Assembly (NCBI GenBank): GCA_964036195.1 | Contig: OZ038451.1 | Location: 4,902,529 to 4,966,528, forward strand | Direction: 5' to 3' | Source of the DNA: Sphaerolaimus hirsutus | Taxonomy: Eukaryota > Nematoda > Chromadorea > Monhysterida > Sphaerolaimidae | Length of the DNA stretch: 64,000 bases | Shown: in pieces, positions 1 through 12,265 of the stretch | Numbering within the stretch: the stretch's first letter is position 1 | How the letters are laid out: the number at the start of each line of letters is the position of its first letter | The notes under the pieces: model-generated | Databases searched by the model: none | What the model was told of the DNA's origin: nothing | What the model saw: the letters and a program-made list of their open reading frames with translations, nothing else | Program-made: the position numbers and the translations under genes

Positions 1-3000
1 ACTGAGGATCAAATTATCCACATACAGATTTTCATCGATCAATTTTGCATTTTCTGTGCCAGCTTGATTCAGGTGGTATCTGACTGTCAGCGCCAGCAGC
101 GCTGGGCTGCAGATTATACCAAATGGTACTCTGGCAAATCTGTAAATCTGAATGTTGTCCTCCATGGATGGTTTCGTGGGATCCTTGTACCACAGAAATC
201 TTGTCACATCTCTGTCACTGTCCTGCAGACTAATCTGCAGAAACGCTTTCTCTATGTCTGCGACCAGGGCGATTCCATGCAACCGGAATCGCATCAGCAT
301 CCCTACCAGCTGTGGTAGTATCACTGGACCGCGGTACATGCACTCATTCAAGCTTGGCATGCCTGGCGGTTTCGCTGAGGCATCATATACCTCTCTGACC
401 TTTGTGGTAGTTTTCTCTGGCGTTATCACTGGTTGATGAGGCAAAATATGGAACTTTCTGCCATCCATAATATCCTCTTGAACTTTTTCAATCACTCCTT
501 GCTCCTCTTGCGCTTTCATGATTGCCTGAATTTTCTCTAGTAATTCTGGGTCTCTCTTGAGCCTGTTGGTGAGGTATCTGAACCTTTTGAACGCCATTGC
601 TTTGTTATCTGGGAGTTCATGCAAATTCGGTTTGTACATGAACTTTACAGAGTATCGTCCATCTGGGTTTCTCTGTACACTCTCATTGAATTGCTTGATG
701 GCCTCATCATCCTCGACGAGGTCTGGCTGGTCCATTATGCCAATGGTATCCAGTCTGTCCATGTCTTTGACATTTGGTACAGGAGCAATTGACAACGGTG
801 CTTCCTCGTACCACTTTTCTCTCTGAATTTGATGCACAATTGTATTGACTACCACCGGATATGCGCCATCCGTGGTCCATTGATTTCTGTTGCTCGTCAG
901 CTGCCCACCTCCCATCAGCAATCCCAATTCTGATGGAATGACATACAATCCTGACGGAAGTCTGGTGGTGCTGGTGTTTCTGGACATCAAGTCCCAGAAA
1001 TAATTCAAGCCCACTATAATGTCTGGCTTGAACTTGCACTCTGTCCCTTTTTCCTTGGGAATTCTGTCTGCAAAGTAACTCTCATCTGGGAAATACTTCT
1101 GCAGGTACTTTTCGTCCTGTTCTGACACAGGCACTTTGACTTGTTCTGTGGTCAACGTCGGGACCACATCTGCCACCATTTCCACTTTCTGGCCATTTCT
1201 GAGCCGCATTCTGAATTCCACTTGCTGTACTACTTTATAGTGCGGCTTTTCATTTCCGAATGTGTACACCTGGATGTGGTGTTCACCTGTACTCTTCAAA
1301 TTGAGTTTCTTGGCCACTTTCTCTGACATGTACGTTCCCTGGGATCCTGTGTCCAGGAACGCTTGAATCTGTAGTGGTGGCTGTTCAGGCTCCATCTCTG
1401 TATCCATTTCTGAAGCCTCAATCACGGTTCTGGCTGTCATCAGCATTGACATATTCCTGTTTACTGACAGGTTCACTGACGTATTCTCTTGCTTTGTATT
1501 TGGTTCTGTAACCACCGTGCTGGATATGGTCTCTGTCTCCACCATTTCTGGTCCAGCTTCTTCCACAGTGACACAATTCACTGTGGCCTTTCTCTGTTGG
1601 CTCTGTGCTGGTCGACCGGCCGTCGGCACAGATTTTCTGCCATTGTTTGCTGATTGCTGGCCATTCTGTTGACCATTCGCTCTGAACGCTGGAATTTGCC
1701 GTCCAGCGTTTCCATTGCCATTGTCACCAAATTTCTCTGGGCACACCGCAGTGTGGTGCCTATTGGACTTGCAATAGAAACAATTTCTCGTAAATTGACA
1801 TTGATTCATGTAATGCCCTTTCTGCAGGCATCTCAGGCATCGCTCTGCCTTTGACAAAATCACTCTCCTTTCTCTGGCAGTTTTGAATTTTGGACACTTA
1901 TCATTAAAGTGTAATTGCTGTGTGTCATTGCAGAACACACACGGCCTCCCAGGATTCATGAATCCAGCCTGTGGTGCACTCTGTCCATTCTGGATCACAG
2001 ACATGCTCCCTGTGCTGGTCCTTGGGTTCTCTGGCCCTCTGAATCGGTTCCCATTGCCTTGAAACCGATTATTGAATTGCTGTGCGCGGGGATTATTCCC
2101 AAACCCTTGGCGCGATTGCTGAACTGGTGCCTCAGTTTGCTGTGCATGCTGTACAGCCTCACTGAGCGCTAGCTGCTTGCCAAACAGCTTTCTGAAATTT
2201 TCCACCGTCAAGGCTTCCTCAGTTCCCTGTTCCTTCTGGATTTCTCTGAGAACCTCGGGTGGCACTTTCTGTTGCAGCTGGCTCAACAGCATTGGATGTT
2301 CCACTGATTCACCCAGTGACTCCAACTGCTGAAGCAGCCTTTCAATTGCATCAAACAAAATTCTCATATCCTGACAGGTATTCCTGGCCTGTCGCAGCTT
2401 CATAATATTACTCATCAGCGTGTTTCTGACCACAACTGGCTGGTCATATCTCTTCTTGAGCATTGCAATTGCGGGTGCATAATTCTCTGCGGTCACACTC
2501 AATCCACTGATCATGCCAAATGCTGAGCCTTTCAGCAAGCTCCTCAAGTATGAAAACTTGGAAATGTCCTCCAAATCTGTCCGATTGTGAATGTGGGATT
2601 CGAACATTTGCCACCATGATCGAAATTTGACAATTTCCCCAGTAAACTGTTCCACTTCCAGTTTCTGTAATTTGACGCTCTTTGCTGTGGTTGCATTAGT
2701 TGAACTGGCCCCCGGAGCAGCTCCCTGAGCTGTCAGAGCCATCTGGGCAGCCATCTGCTGTATGAATGCTGTATTGACTTCATACATGGTATTTCCGCTC
2801 TGTTGCTGGATCATGTCTTGCAACTCTTCAATGTATACATTCATGGCTGCAATTTTCTGTGTCACCAAGTCTGACATGTTTGCATACTCCTCATATGAGT
2901 CTTGGTATATCTTCTGTTCTTGTTCCAACTGGTCGGGTTCGTCAATGTCCTTGACGACATCCCTCCATGCGTCAAATTGAGTTTTCACAGCCGTCATTGC

Positions 3001-3189
3001 ACTGTCCAATTTTGCACCCTCCTGTTTGACAGATGCAATCACTCTTCTCATTTCTGTTCTCTTTTCTTCCTTTGATGCTTCCGCAAATAGCTCCAGGTCA
3101 TACTTGGCAAATTCTCTTGCCAATCTACTTTCCACCCTGTGCTTTGCTGGCCCCAGGGTCTTTCTGATGTGACCTGTTGGCGAAACCAT
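1..3189 (-). CDS. BEL/Pao retrotransposon gag-pol polyprotein, 3' part cut by window edge
   Basis: Polyprotein of an LTR retrotransposon: capsid, protease and reverse transcriptase. I read the frame codon by codon from the ATG at 3189 to base 1 and found no stop; an in-frame stop (3211-3213) lies just upstream, supporting this start. The first ~330 residues are a helical gag of the DUF1759 type. An unusual CxxC...HxxxxC finger starts near residue 417, followed by two CX2CX4HX4C knuckles (about 451-483). The aspartic protease motif DTGS is at about 613. RT begins near 930 (YDASAK), with VADIEKAFLQ, the PFGI motif and a YVDN catalytic box at 1056-1059. RNase H and integrase must lie outside the window. 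The order gag-PR-RT with these fingers is typical of BEL/Pao. YVDN in place of YVDD is notable but, as I recall, occurs in this clade. The intact frame suggests a young copy. Confidence 0.95.
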   Translation of the reverse strand, partial: MVSPTGHIRKTLGPAKHRVESRLAREFAKYDLELFAEASKEEKRTEMRRVIASVKQEGAKLDSAMTAVKTQFDAWRDVVKDIDEPDQLEQEQKIYQDSYEEYANMSDLVTQKIAAMNVYIEELQDMIQQQSGNTMYEVNTAFIQQMAAQMALTAQGAAPGASSTNATTAKSVKLQKLEVEQFTGEIVKFRSWWQMFESHIHNRTDLEDISKFSYLRSLLKGSAFGMISGLSVTAENYAPAIAMLKKRYDQPVVVRNTLMSNIMKLRQARNTCQDMRILFDAIERLLQQLESLGESVEHPMLLSQLQQKVPPEVLREIQKEQGTEEALTVENFRKLFGKQLALSEAVQHAQQTEAPVQQSRQGFGNNPRAQQFNNRFQGNGNRFRGPENPRTSTGSMSVIQNGQSAPQAGFMNPGRPCVFCNDTQQLHFNDKCPKFKTARERRVILSKAERCLRCLQKGHYMNQCQFTRNCFYCKSNRHHTAVCPEKFGDNGNGNAGRQIPAFRANGQQNGQQSANNGRKSVPTAGRPAQSQQRKATVNCVTVEEAGPEMVETETISSTVVTEPNTKQENTSVNLSVNRNMSMLMTARTVIEASEMDTEMEPEQPPLQIQAFLDTGSQGTYMSEKVAKKLNLKSTGEHHIQVYTFGNEKPHYKVVQQVEFRMRLRNGQKVEMVADVVPTLTTEQVKVPVSEQDEKYLQKYFPDESYFADRIPKEKGTECKFKPDIIVGLNYFWDLMSRNTSTTRLPSGLYVIPSELGLLMGGGQLTSNRNQWTTDGAYPVVVNTIVHQIQREKWYEEAPLSIAPVPNVKDMDRLDTIGIMDQPDLVEDDEAIKQFNESVQRNPDGRYSVKFMYKPNLHELPDNKAMAFKRFRYLTNRLKRDPELLEKIQAIMKAQEEQGVIEKVQEDIMDGRKFHILPHQPVITPEKTTTKVREVYDASAKPPGMPSLNECMYRGPVILPQLVGMLMRFRLHGIALVADIEKAFLQISLQDSDRDVTRFLWYKDPTKPSMEDNIQIYRFARVPFGIICSPALLALTVRYHLNQAGTENAKLIDENLYVDNLILS

Positions 3190-4700
3190 TTTTGCTGATG
3201 AATTTTTCCTTCACTGTTTCTCTTTATAGTGCGTCGCCTGTGACGCTTGTGACGCTTCTCTGCGTCTTTCTGTGCAGTGCTCTGTGCACCACGGATTTGT
3301 TGTGCCACGCACAATACCAATGCAGTCCTACAGGCCCCTGACGTGTTTTCACGCGTTGACCTTTACTGCACTGGCACCAGGTGTGTTCCTAAAGCCCCTG
3401 ACGTGATTGTTTACACGCGTTGACTTCAACACACCGGTCAAATCCACCTGGACAATAAACAATTTATTTGCCCAGCAGTGTGCGCCCAAAGAGGGTCCGT
3501 ACACACTCTTTCTGAGCGCTCTGGCGCTCTTTCTGGCACACCTGTGTGCCTCGTAACCACGCCGGCCACTTGCTTTCCTGAGCGGCCCCTGTGCCGCTGT
3601 GCGTAGTGCTGCGCTTGCCGTGTCGCCTGTGACACGTTCCTGTGCACTCTGGTGCACTTTCTGATTCTGGGCAGTGTTTCTTTACACTGCTCTGCAATTG
3701 CGCCTGTGCAATGCAGTTTTCTGGCACTTTTGTGCTGTCTGATCTGATGGTACCGAGCAGGCACAGCGTGTATATTTGATGGGAGCTCCGCAAAGCCCCT
3801 ACACGCTACCAAGTATCCTAATACTTGGTTTTCAAATCCACTCTCTGTCAGCTACAGCCCTCTGTCAGCTACAGCCCTTTGTACACTGATACCCCTACTT
3901 TTGTACTTCCGAGGTATGAGTCCACTCTTACCCAGTGGAGCGAGGGACCTCCGCGAATGCCCAAAAAACAGCCCTTTGACTAGCGTGGCTCTGTGGCGAT
4001 CCTGTCTCCGTCAGGTCACCCTCCCTCGGCATAGGAAGGACGTGCGAGCGGTCACTGGCGTCCGGATGTCCAGGAGCGTCCAGCAAAAGTTTGACCACCG
4101 TCCGACAATGACTCCTTGTCAAATGCCGGTGCCGCCCAGCGTCTAGCACCTTGCCAGAACACTGGTGAAAGCTGCCTGAAATCCTGACAGGCTTGTCAGA
4201 ACTCCAGTGTCCTCCGCGCGTGAGCGTAGAACCGCTCCCAGGATGTAGACAGGAGTGCCGTGACTTTGGCACAATGCTGTCTGCAAATCAACAGCCAACG
4301 CTCAGCCAAGGCCAAATTGATGTTCAGCAGGACTTTTGAAGTTCTGCCAACTGCCGCACAATGTTCGTTCCGGCTTGGTGATAGCACAATGTCATGCAAT
4401 CACCCTGCTCGCTGCGCCATGTGATGAAGCCACCGAAGTCAGCGTCTTCTACCACCGAATCCGGCAACTCCAAGACCGTAGTGAGAAACGGCCTTTAGAG
4501 TGGTTGATTTCCCGTTGTAGCCGAACGTCCACTTGTCGACAGCCAAGTTGAGTTTATTTCGTGGTTGCGTGTTGGAAGGGGTTCGAAATTGTTTCAGGTA
4601 CTTTATTTTATCAGATACAGCCAAATATAAAAGCGCAAAGCCTAGCGAGCTTCCTAGTCGAAGTTTCTATCGCTAGCTTATTTTCGTTCAGAAGCTTGGG
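3190..4700 (-). other. Presumed 5' leader and LTR region of the BEL/Pao element
   Basis: This 1.5 kb lies upstream of the minus-strand gag start and has no other convincing gene. It holds short repeats: two similar CCTGACGTG...ACGCGTTGAC blocks (about 3338-3362 and 3397-3424) and a tandem CTGTCAGCTACAGCCC (3845-3879). TATA-like and AATAAA-like strings occur near 4595-4635. The second LTR is outside the window, so LTR ends and the primer-binding site could not be set. The assignment is by position only. Confidence 0.4.
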
Positions 4701-6571
4701 GTCCGCAGACTGAAGTAAAAACTCTCAAAGTAGCTAAGACACGGAAATCACGTATAGAAAAACAGCTACAGTAATTTCCTAATACAAATGCACAAATAAG
4801 ACATGAATGCAACAAATAAACACATCTAGCCGAAACAGTTGCCTTATACCGCGCGTGCATACATTCAAATAATTATGGTAAAGAAATACCAGGTACAAAT
4901 TGGGCTAATGGAAAAACTATTAATCTTGAGGCGCGAAGTCGGCAAACTCGGCCAATTTACTAATTTGCTTCAATTTGTCAGAAAACATTGACGCACATTG
5001 GAACTAATAAATTAGGGTTTGAAACTGTAAATAGTAGTGCAAATGTTCCTAATGACGTGAATAGAATAAGGTATATTCAACATGATAATAATAATCACTT
5101 CCTGGAAACGTATGTTGAATAGTCTAGCAAATTGGGACTTATTTGAGGTAAATGGGTATTGTAATTGAGCAGAGTTTATAATATATTCGATTGAGCGGGG
5201 TATTATAATTATTAAGTAAATATAAATAGTTGTGAGCGAGGTTATGACAATTATGCCTATGCGAAGGGCTTTGTACAGTAAATGCTAGTTACACACAGGG
5301 CACCATTTCTCTATTAGGACGCTAGCCTAGATAATTACGCAGCACGTAAATATTTACAAGTTTTGACTTTCCCAACTTACAAGTAAACCATGTAAATGTA
5401 TATATAATAATGATCAGAAAATTATGGCGAGTTGAATGAGCCTAATTTCATATTAATACACCTAATAATAACTTATTTGACTTTTTAACCTAAATATTTC
5501 ACATAAACATATCCATTACTCATGAAACACTTTCCTAATTAAATATTCTCCATGGATAAATAATATAGTGCAGGAAATATAATTTGATATTTTGCGTGGT
5601 AAATAAATATAGTGCATGAAAGGTAAAATAGTGCAAATAAGTAAATATGCGAATATGAGCCTAATTATCAATTCTCTGTATTTCTTTATCCATCCATTTT
5701 GCCACGGTCAGCACAGTAGCATCTTGGGAATATGTAAGAACAGCTTGTGGCTAAATGCCATTTTTGATACACACAGTATAGTTGTTAAAACTTTACATTA
5801 ACTAAAAAATATGTATACTTGAGTAATGAGTAAATACTTTTACATTTCTTCTGAAAAAATACTGGTACGCACTTTTACATATACTTTCTGAAGTATTCAA
5901 GTAAATAAAATGTATCTCAGATAGAGTTTGTATAGTCTTTTAAATGAATAGAAAGGACAAAGGGAGAAAAGGCTACAGAATGGGAAAATAGTTCTAAAAA
6001 CACAAACTGTATTTTCTTGAAATACACCAACCTTGAATAACCCCCTTCTCCTCGAAATACCCTCAAATACCCCGTCTGGAATAAGGTTCATCATGTATGC
6101 AATGGAAATACGGTATATAGGCAATTCGAATGTGAAAACGGGAACAAGAAATCTCGATAAGTGATTTTGAGTGAAAATTGGGACAAAATTCTTCCAAAAG
6201 AAATTTCTGAGGAAAAAGTTGTGAGTAAAATAAAAGATTTTACTTTACGTTTTCTGTACTTCGGGAAAGTTTGCATTTGGATTTGAAAAAAGTTCTGTAG
6301 TTTTAACAACGATGACACACTGATGTCGCCTAAATTGACTGTGATCACGTGACATGTACTGGTGGATCTTTTTCGTTTGCACTTTTGTTTGGATGTGTTT
6401 CTCTTCCGTGTTTCTCTTCGCCACAAAAATGTTGCCATTTCAAATCACTGACACAAAACTGCTTTAGAATAAACTTGATGTTGCTCATGGGCACCTTAAA
6501 CAGCTTTCGTATTTACACTGTGAGTGAGACAACGTTAACCGAACATTTTTTTAATTCCCAGTATTCTAAAC
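4701..6571. other. AT-rich intergenic sequence, no gene seen
   Basis: Strongly AT-rich, with only short open frames in all six frames. A patch around 5780-5890 resembles the dispersed ACGTAAA-type repeat found elsewhere in the window. Nothing else could be supported. Confidence 0.5.
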
Positions 6572-7615
6572 TACCGTATTTCCTCGAAATATCCCAGGGG
6601 TTTATCATTTCAGAGTGAAAATTTTGAGGGGGTACTTCGAGGGGGGGGGCTATTATTTCGCCAGAAATTTTCGATATGGATCGTAGTAAGTAGTGGCGTT
6701 ATATTTAGGGTTGGCCGATGTTTTTTTTTAAACGTTTTTTTATATAAAAAAACGTTGTTTTTTTTAAAAAAAATGACGTCCGAAATGTTTTTTTTTTAAA
6801 AAAACACCGGCCAAAATTTTTAGTACTAAGCACTAGGTATTTTGCAAAATTTTTGCGCGCATGCGCGCAATTTCACACACAAATTGACATTGGTGGTTGT
6901 TTTCATTGGTTTTGTTGCATTTTTAGTATCAAAACATCCATTTCTATGTGCTACCATGGGTGAATAAGCCGACATATGTTGCTGTAATATATAATATTGA
7001 GGTAATGTGCTTCCATGTACCTCCACAGTGTGTAACTTCACTCCCAAAGTAACAACCTCCTTTTATAACCTTGTTTGATCACCATTCTGTGCCAAACTTT
7101 ACCTGAAGTCACGAACATTCAACTATAAGGCAATATACGAACGATATGTCGACGAAAAATGGATATTTTTGACACAAATCACCACTTATAATGCTATCCC
7201 ATGGCTCCACAGCCATTATATGGTCATATTTAACATCACAGAGTATTGCCAGTGTCTGATATACCTATATATGTTGACACTAGGTCATATCTGGGAGCTT
7301 TTAAAAAAAACATCGAGTTAAAAAAAACGTTTTTTTTCCAACCCTAGTTATATTTACATACCCAAAACTGATAATAAACGTGACCGAACATATTAAGACA
7401 TATCGACGTATATAGCTACACATAAATACTAGTCTGTAGCTGCGATGCAAATTGACATCAATAAATACATCATGTTCATTACATATTTACATGATGTACC
7501 TTATTCCAGACGGGGGTATTTCGAGGCGGGTTTATTTTTTCCTCAGTTTGAAACCACCTGATGGTATTTCGGGGGGGGGGGGGTAATTCAAGGAGGGGGT
7601 ATTTCGAGGAAAGCT
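6572..7615. mobile_element. TA-flanked MITE (ACCGTAT...TCGAAATACCCC family) with nested hAT-like insertion
   Basis: Left end TACCGTATTTCCTCGAAATA, right end ...TATTTCGAGGAAAG. The subterminal sequence has repeated TCGAGGGGG-type modules. The element is split by a 641-bp insertion at 6706-7346. Confidence 0.7.
6706..7346. mobile_element. hAT-like non-autonomous element, TIR TAGGGTTGG
   Basis: Ends are TAGGGTTGG and CCAACCCTA. The 8-bp duplication GTTATATT flanks both sides (6698-6705 and 7347-7354). Subterminal regions are rich in ACGTTTTTTT and T/A runs. No coding capacity was seen. An 8-bp duplication is characteristic of hAT transposition; the superfamily call is inference. Confidence 0.8.
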
Positions 7616-8532
7616 CGAATAAAAAGTATAAAAGTATTCTTAAACCTATAAATATCAGGTTTCAAATATCAAGTGGCATGTAACAGTGAAATTTTCAATA
7701 AACAGTTTACAGGATATCATAAAATTTGTTGGAGTATACGGCATGTCGGCCACATAAATAAATATATGGCTCCATAAATATCTAAGTGTTTTTCAAAAGT
7801 TATCCATGAATATCCTGGCGTGTGTCACCTTCGTGCACGTCATTTGCACTGCAATGCTCAAATTCAATTTATTTTATTCTGCACATGCATACATATGTAT
7901 GGATTTATTTATGTAAATAGATGTGTGCAAATTAGGGGTCTCTTTGGGGGGGGGGGGAAGCCCCAGCTATTCAATAAGGAGGTCATCTTAAATTTAAATG
8001 CATCTGGTCATAACTTTATGTCAATATTTGAATTTACGTTTTTGGACCCTTTCGGCCACGTACAGCTTGAACTCGACTAGACTCGAGTGTAAAAAAATGG
8101 AAATCGGCAAAAATTGGCAACGCAATTTTCGTTGACAAGTCCGATTCGACTAGATGATACTTCAAAAAAATGGGGAAATGTGACTCAAAATCGAGTTTGA
8201 AAAAATCTAGTTGCTAATCCCATAAAATCTATGTAGGTAGTTGTGTTGTTCTGTTTTTTTTTTGTCTGTTTCTGAACTCTTTTCTTCCACAAATGCCGTA
8301 GTATTTTCTCAAAGAAAACTACTGTGCAGCGCATGCCAAATAAGCTATTCAAAGATGCTCACTTAAATGACGACATTTGTGCGCTTCGCGGTGCCATAGT
8401 TGTTAAAACGTATTTACGTTTACTCAAAAATACCTATACTCGAGAGTAATACGGTCACGTTTCCTCTGAAAAAGTACATTTACGCGTTTTTATGTATATA
8501 TTTTGAAAGTAGTTGTGTACAGAAAACGTATA
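7616..8532. other. AT-rich sequence with MITE fragments, no gene
   Basis: A fragment with a GGGGTCTC...poly-G end (about 7930-7970) resembles one end of the element ending near 23790. An ACGTTTACTC-type repeat starts with AGTTGTTAAAACGTATTTACG at about 8397. No supportable coding sequence. Confidence 0.45.
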
Positions 8533-8932
8533 CCCGTATATCCTCGAATAAGACCTCCCCTTGAATAACTCCCCACCCTTGAATAACCCCCCCTCAAAAA
8601 CATTGACGAAAAAATAACTCCCCCCTTGAATAAAACCCCACCCTTGAATAACTCCCCCCTCTCTGATGAGCAAAGAGGATATTGGAACAAGTGAAAAAAA
8701 ACGAAATGCAAATGCAGTGCAGTGTGTGAGACAAAAAATGCAAAAGATGTTAGCATACGGCAGCGAAAGCAGATGCACAGTGTGTATTACGCAGTGTATA
8801 CACACCTATCTACATGCAAGTTTTCCTGAAAGTTATGAGGAAAAAAAACTCCCTCCCTTGAATAACTCCCCCTTCACAAACTCTGACGAAAAAATAACTC
8901 CCCGGGGGACTTATTCGAGGATATACGGTAGA
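8533..8932. mobile_element. TA-flanked MITE (TATATCCTCGAATAA subfamily)
   Basis: Starts CCGTATATCCTCGAATAAGA and ends CTTATTCGAGGATATACGG, with repeated TTGAATAACTCCCC modules near both ends. About 400 bp, no coding capacity. Confidence 0.75.
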
Positions 8933-9752
8933 TAGGCTTTTATATGAGCTTTTTAAAGGCATTGAATGGCGAAAGGGCTAATTTAAGTGAAAAAAGTATG
9001 GAAAATAGCCAAAAATTGGTATATTAGCACATCTAGGTATAGTCTGAAATAGCTCAGAATTGGCAGAAAGCACACGGATAGCTAATTAGCATATTAGAAG
9101 GTGAACATGGCAAAAAGGTAGATATTAAAATTACTGATTTTTAGTTAAAATTTCGCATTTCTCCAAAATACTCAATTTTACGTTTTACAGGGAAAAGCAT
9201 GGTATTCTACTCACAGATTGATACTCATGGGTAAAAAAAAATTTACGTGTTCTGTACTCAGTGGGTGAGTGAAGAATCACTAGGCACTTTACTTTAACGT
9301 ATACATACTTTGAAGAAAGTTGGGTACTTTTAACAACTTTGCAACGCGGTCGCGTTAATATCATTCATAGAGAGCACATGCGAACCGCACCACTATTTTA
9401 TATATATCGTGATCGCGTGCTTTTTACAATGTGCGGTCGCAGTTCTTTTTCGTGAATTGAATAAACAGTACTCGTTGAATTGTTGGTAAAGATTGAGTGT
9501 GAAATTTTTCGGGAGACATTTGAATGTACATAAATTCACAGTGTAGTTGTGTTCAAAAATGATAAGTGAGCCATTTCGTAACCTATTTTCAATAAATATA
9601 TATAAGGCTGATACATACAGCTCATTTATTTCTCGCCTCAATCCGTCGAGCTTGTATTTATCTGCCTATTTTAATGAGTTTCCTTGCTAAAAGAAGCAGG
9701 GAAATGAGCTAACTTTTGCTAGCCACGCTGCGATCAAATGCAATCAAAGCGT
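8933..9752. other. AT-rich sequence, no gene seen
   Basis: Contains an ACGTTTTAC-type repeat patch (about 9170-9345) and otherwise unique AT-rich DNA. Open frames are short and have no recognisable features. Confidence 0.45.
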
Positions 9753-10415
9753 ACCGTAAATCCTCGAATAAATCCCGCTGTTTGATGCGTAGGAAAGATG
9801 TCGCATGTACCGTTGGGAATTACAAAATTTTCGGGTTCAAGTATCGGGTATCCGGTCAGGAAAGGTTCGAGTGGGGTATCGTTCAAAAAATTTGCGGGTA
9901 TCGGGTTTGGGTATGGGTATTGAGATCGGGTATCGGGTGTCGGGTCGGGTATCGGGTTTGGGTATGGGTATGGAGATCGGGTATCGGATGTCGGGTCGGG
10001 TCGGGTATCGGGTTGTGTTTTCAGGTCCAAATGTCGTGTTCAGGTAATGTAATTATTGCTATCGGGTAATGAAATCATCTGGAATTGTATTATACAGCAA
10101 AAATACTGCATATCACCAGGTGGGTCTTCCACACTGGAAAGTGTCATTTCGAATGTCATGCAATGTGTCAGTAAAATATACAAATAAAAAAAGTTTGTGG
10201 ATCTTTTGACATTTTGCATGACATTTAACAAATTTTTATGCCATTTCGCTTGCCACTTTACAGGGTGCGGGACTCGGGTCGGGTGCGGGTTTCGGTACCA
10301 ATATATATGCGCGTATCGGGTTCGGTTCGGGTCGTGTTTCCAACCCTAGTCACGTGTAAAAAAAGAATGAAAACTGAAAAACAACTCATCTGGGGACTTA
10401 TTCGAGGATATACAG
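9753..10415. mobile_element. TA-flanked MITE carrying a GGGTATC array and a decayed introner-like segment
   Basis: Left end ACCGTAAATCCTCGAATAAA and right end ACTTATTCGAGGATATACAG are inverted copies. Inside are a reiterated GGGTATCGGGT array (9838-10012), a segment at about 10120-10276 that matches the introner family (GTCATGCAA...CTTTACAGGGTGCGGGACT), and a CCAACCCTA end at 10333-10341. Confidence 0.6.
9838..10012. repeat. GGGTATC/GGGTCGGGT reiterated array
   Basis: Imperfect reiteration of GGGTATCGGGT, GGGTTTGGGTAT and GGGTCGGGT units. The open frames running through it in both directions are repeat translations, not genes. A related CCCGA array is at about 53338-53360. Confidence 0.8.
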
Positions 10416-10775
10416 TGATGCAATGGCGATCGGTTGGCAAATGCACAGGTTGTGAAACGCGCCTCTCTTCCGCCCCGCTTCTGGCTATCAAATGTGGAAT
10501 GAGGGGAGCAGCGACAACTTTTGCTGACATCCTTCCCGCCCATTTGCCCAGCGTAGTAGTCGAATATAGGATTGAGCAGTCGCTGAGCGCTTTCGTGTGG
10601 CTTTTACCCCCCCCCCCCCCCGTGAAAATTTGGTGTCATTTTTACGTGCTGTAATTTGTCAACTCACAATCACAAGTAAATTTTGCACGCTTTTCTTCAA
10701 TCTTTTCAAATTCATGCCAATGTTGATTCCTTGGGTGAAAAATTCTACAGTGAGTGAGTAAAATCGCTCAATAAA

Positions 10776-10830
10776 GATTCAAAAAATTCAATTCAACAAT
10801 TCAAAAAATTCAATTCAACAATTCAAAAAA
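10776..10830. repeat. Short tandem repeat (AATTCAA units)
   Basis: About two copies of a ~28-bp unit containing AAAATTCAATTCAACAATTC. No function is apparent. Confidence 0.7.
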
Positions 10831-11099
10831 AGTGTCAAGACCCGGTACCGAACCTGGTGCTTATGCTTACTGCCTGATGTTTGTGAATTGCTTGTTTTTG
10901 TAAAATCCTTCTAACTTTTCATGTGTGATTGAGGGTAAGTGATATCTTTGAAAGTGATTTTCACTCTTCTTGTTTTAAAACAATTATTTACGCGCTGTAT
11001 CTTGAGCTATTTAATCGTGTTGCATAAAGCTGAACTTGAACATTAATTTTTAGTATCTAGATAATTATAGTGAGGTACAGCAAGGTTGCACATAGAGAC

Positions 11100-11600
11100 C
11101 ATAGTTGTTAAAACGTATTTACGTTTACTCGATAAATACGTATACTCGCGTACTGCGTAAATACGTTTACGTTTCCTCCCGACAAAAACACCGGTACTCG
11201 CGTACTTTTACTCGCGTACTTTCAAAAAGTACGCGAGTACAGAAAACATATTTTAAGGGGACGGAAAATGTTTTTTTGACAGACAGAAACTGACAAACAT
11301 AGGATATTTTCCTAAAAAATACTTATCAGGGGAGAAATAGACATCTTTGATGTATTTCAGAGTGAAAATTGAAAACACACCAATTTTTACGTTATTTTTG
11401 TCAGAAAAATACTAACTTTAACGTTTTCTGTGAGAAAAAATACCCATTTTTACGTTTTCCATGGAAAAATACTCATTTTTACGTTTTTATTGGCAAAAAG
11501 TATTTTACTCATTTTTTACGCAGTGTAATAGTAAAAATAAAATACTTTACGTTTTCTGTACCTGAGTACAGCCAATGCGTCTTCACATGCTTCCAAAGTA
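11100..11600. repeat. ACGTAAA/TTTACGT reiteration repeat
   Basis: Begins AGTTGTTAAAACGTATTTACG and continues with many TTTTACGTTTTC and ACTCGCGTAC units. The same type recurs at about 8397, 25510-25655, 30360-30800, 43800-44155, 51320-51750, 52500-52650 and 63490-63710. Several copies end in GTTGTTAAAA or AACAACT; where CAGAGTTG ends are intact, hAT-like 8-bp duplications are found (62068-62265 and 49462-50295). Confidence 0.6.
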
Positions 11601-12265
11601 TGAATGATCTCTCTGAATAACATACCCTTCCATGGTTTTAACACTTTTTAAAAGACTATTTCAAACTTGAGATTTTATACACATAAAGTGTTTTTAAAGT
11701 GCTTTTAAAGTGTTTGAAAACTGTTTAAGTGCTAAAGTGCTTCTAACGTGTGTTGTTCATTACAGAGATACAACTTTTGTCATTTGCATTCTATTAACAC
11801 TCAATTTGGGTGGGGATATTTGAAGGGGGCCTGTTATTCCCTCAGCTCTCCCAGTTCTTGGGGTGTTTCAGGGGGGGGGGGGTAGTTTGAGGAACTACGG
11901 TACATTAATGTATCTCGTGAACTGGCACAATCGATTACATACCAATAAAAGTATGTGTATTACATAATCACCGACGAAAATGAATTCGAATTCTATGTAA
12001 ATTTCACGCTTTTCAGTCGATCTTCGATAAATATTATGCCCGAAATTTTATTCGAAAATTTCTACATTCCACACATAAATAAAGTAGATAATGTAAAAAT
12101 GTATGCACGCGTTATCAAATTCATTCTAATGAAGTAAAATAGCCCGGTCGCGTGTCTACTGGTAATTCTCATTTCCCGTCTGGCTAAAAGTTGAACTCAA
12201 TTTTTAATTTCAACATGATAATGTTATGGATTAGCTGGAAATTTACTCAGTAAACATATCACATG

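Noticed and set aside
3338..3424. CRISPR-like or tandem regulatory array from CCTGACGTG...ACGCGTTGAC repeats
   Set aside because: Only two copies, unequal spacing, and a eukaryotic retroelement leader context.
3438..3812. Minus-strand frames of 100-124 codons upstream of gag
   Set aside because: Overlapping frames in the GC-rich leader/LTR region with no domain signal and no consistent codon pattern.
9734..10047. Open frames of 80-117 codons rich in Arg, Gly, Val or Pro, Asp, Thr
   Set aside because: They translate the GGGTATC array in several frames and both strands; repeat artefact.
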